24,297 bases of DNA from Candidatus Mcinerneyibacterium aminivorans (GTDB taxonomy: Bacteria; Macinerneyibacteriota; Macinerneyibacteria; Macinerneyibacteriales; Macinerneyibacteriaceae), in assembly GCA_008086245.1 (NCBI GenBank), contig VSIX01000124.1, forward strand, positions 1-24,297. Reading direction: 5' to 3'. Within the stretch, counting starts at the first letter, position 1. The number at the start of each line of letters is the position of its first letter. This document shows, piece by piece, positions 24,045-24,297 of this stretch. Below the pieces are notes generated by a model that worked only from the letters and a program-made list of their open reading frames with translations, searched no databases and was not told where the DNA came from. The position numbers and the translations under genes were made by a program.

Positions 24045-24297
24045 AAAAATCTCTGGCGAGATTTTTAAGTGACGGAGGTTAATTTTTTGAGTACATCCAA
24101 GTAATGAGTGACGGAGGTTATACCATTGAAGTAATTCCAAGTGATGAGTTTTGAATGTTAGACCGCTGAAGAAAACATTTATGGGTTATACCAAAGCAGT
24201 TCTTGAGATTACTTCGTCGATTTAAAAATCTCTGGCGAGATTTTTAGTGACGGAAGATATCTCTTCGAAGTACATCCCCGTAATGAGTGACGGATGC
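24045..24297. repeat. Hairpin repeat block, right copy (inverted relative to the left block)
   Basis: Two identical hairpins (stem AAAAATCTC / GAGATTTTT, loop TGGC) sit at 24045-24066 and 24224-24245, 179 bases apart. Each is followed by AGTGACGGA, then GTACATCC and GTAATGAGTGACGGA; AGTGACGG occurs at 24068, 24107, 24246 and 24286. Bases 24191-24218 are the exact reverse complement of 146-173. The block runs off the window edge and no coding frame is seen. Together with 23973-24044, which has no recognised gene, it fills the right-hand intergenic space. Confidence 0.85.

Noticed and set aside
24045-24297. Possible CRISPR-like array in the right repeat block
   Set aside because: Spacing between repeats is irregular (about 40 and 179 bases), the in-between sequence is itself repeated, and no cas genes are present.

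Overview
The window is an AT-rich bacterial chromosome segment. Strong AGGAGG-type ribosome binding sites, sigma70-like promoters (TTGACA / TATAAT) and a lipobox signal peptide point to Bacteria rather than Archaea. A tungstate/molybdate-type binding protein, DUF134/DUF5320-type proteins, a MJ1611-like GH57 enzyme and a SPASM-like radical SAM protein suggest an anaerobic, low-GC lineage. I cannot name the phylum from sequence alone.

Layout, left to right. (1) 1-307: the C-terminal end of an IS110-type transposase, then a hairpin-bounded intergenic repeat and a promoter. (2) 308-2981 (+): tldD-tldE, the TldD/E metalloprotease pair, closed by a terminator. (3) 3032-11910 (-): five tightly packed glycogen / alpha-glucan genes. 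In transcription order these are a 601-aa glycogen-synthase-like GT-B enzyme, a glycogen debranching enzyme, a second GT-B (GT4-like) glycogen-synthase-like enzyme, a GH57 alpha-amylase-like enzyme and alpha-glucan phosphorylase. (4) 12250-12918 (+): an SdpI/DUF1648 membrane protein. (5) 12969-13943 (-): an orphan WtpA-like lipoprotein. (6) 14257-15110 (+): a DUF134 regulator with its own promoter and an operator-like palindrome, followed by a DUF5320 protein. (7) 15107-21380 (-): purD, an AzgA-type purine permease frameshifted in an A8 run, a TsaC/Sua5-LMW phosphatase fusion, a radical SAM protein and a PHP-domain protein. (8) 21661-22197 (+): a small multi-span membrane protein. (9) 22230-23972 (-): a secreted DUF885 peptidase-like protein. 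(10) 24045-24297: a second hairpin repeat block, inverted relative to the left one.

How the parts fit. The glycogen operon joins polymer synthesis (two GT-B enzymes) with breakdown (debranching, amylase-like and phosphorylase activities); no ADP-glucose pyrophosphorylase or GH13 branching enzyme is present. The purD-permease pair covers purine synthesis and uptake. The Sua5-phosphatase, radical SAM and PHP genes overlap or nearly touch and are probably co-translated, but their shared role is unknown. WtpA lacks its permease and ATPase here. It lies divergent to DUF134/DUF5320, a pairing that may reflect metal-related regulation.

Most unusual: the paired inverted repeat blocks flanking about 23.8 kb, the homopolymer frameshift in an otherwise intact permease, a strong palindrome in the leader of the SD-less Sua5 fusion gene, and the operator-like palindrome at the DUF134 start site.
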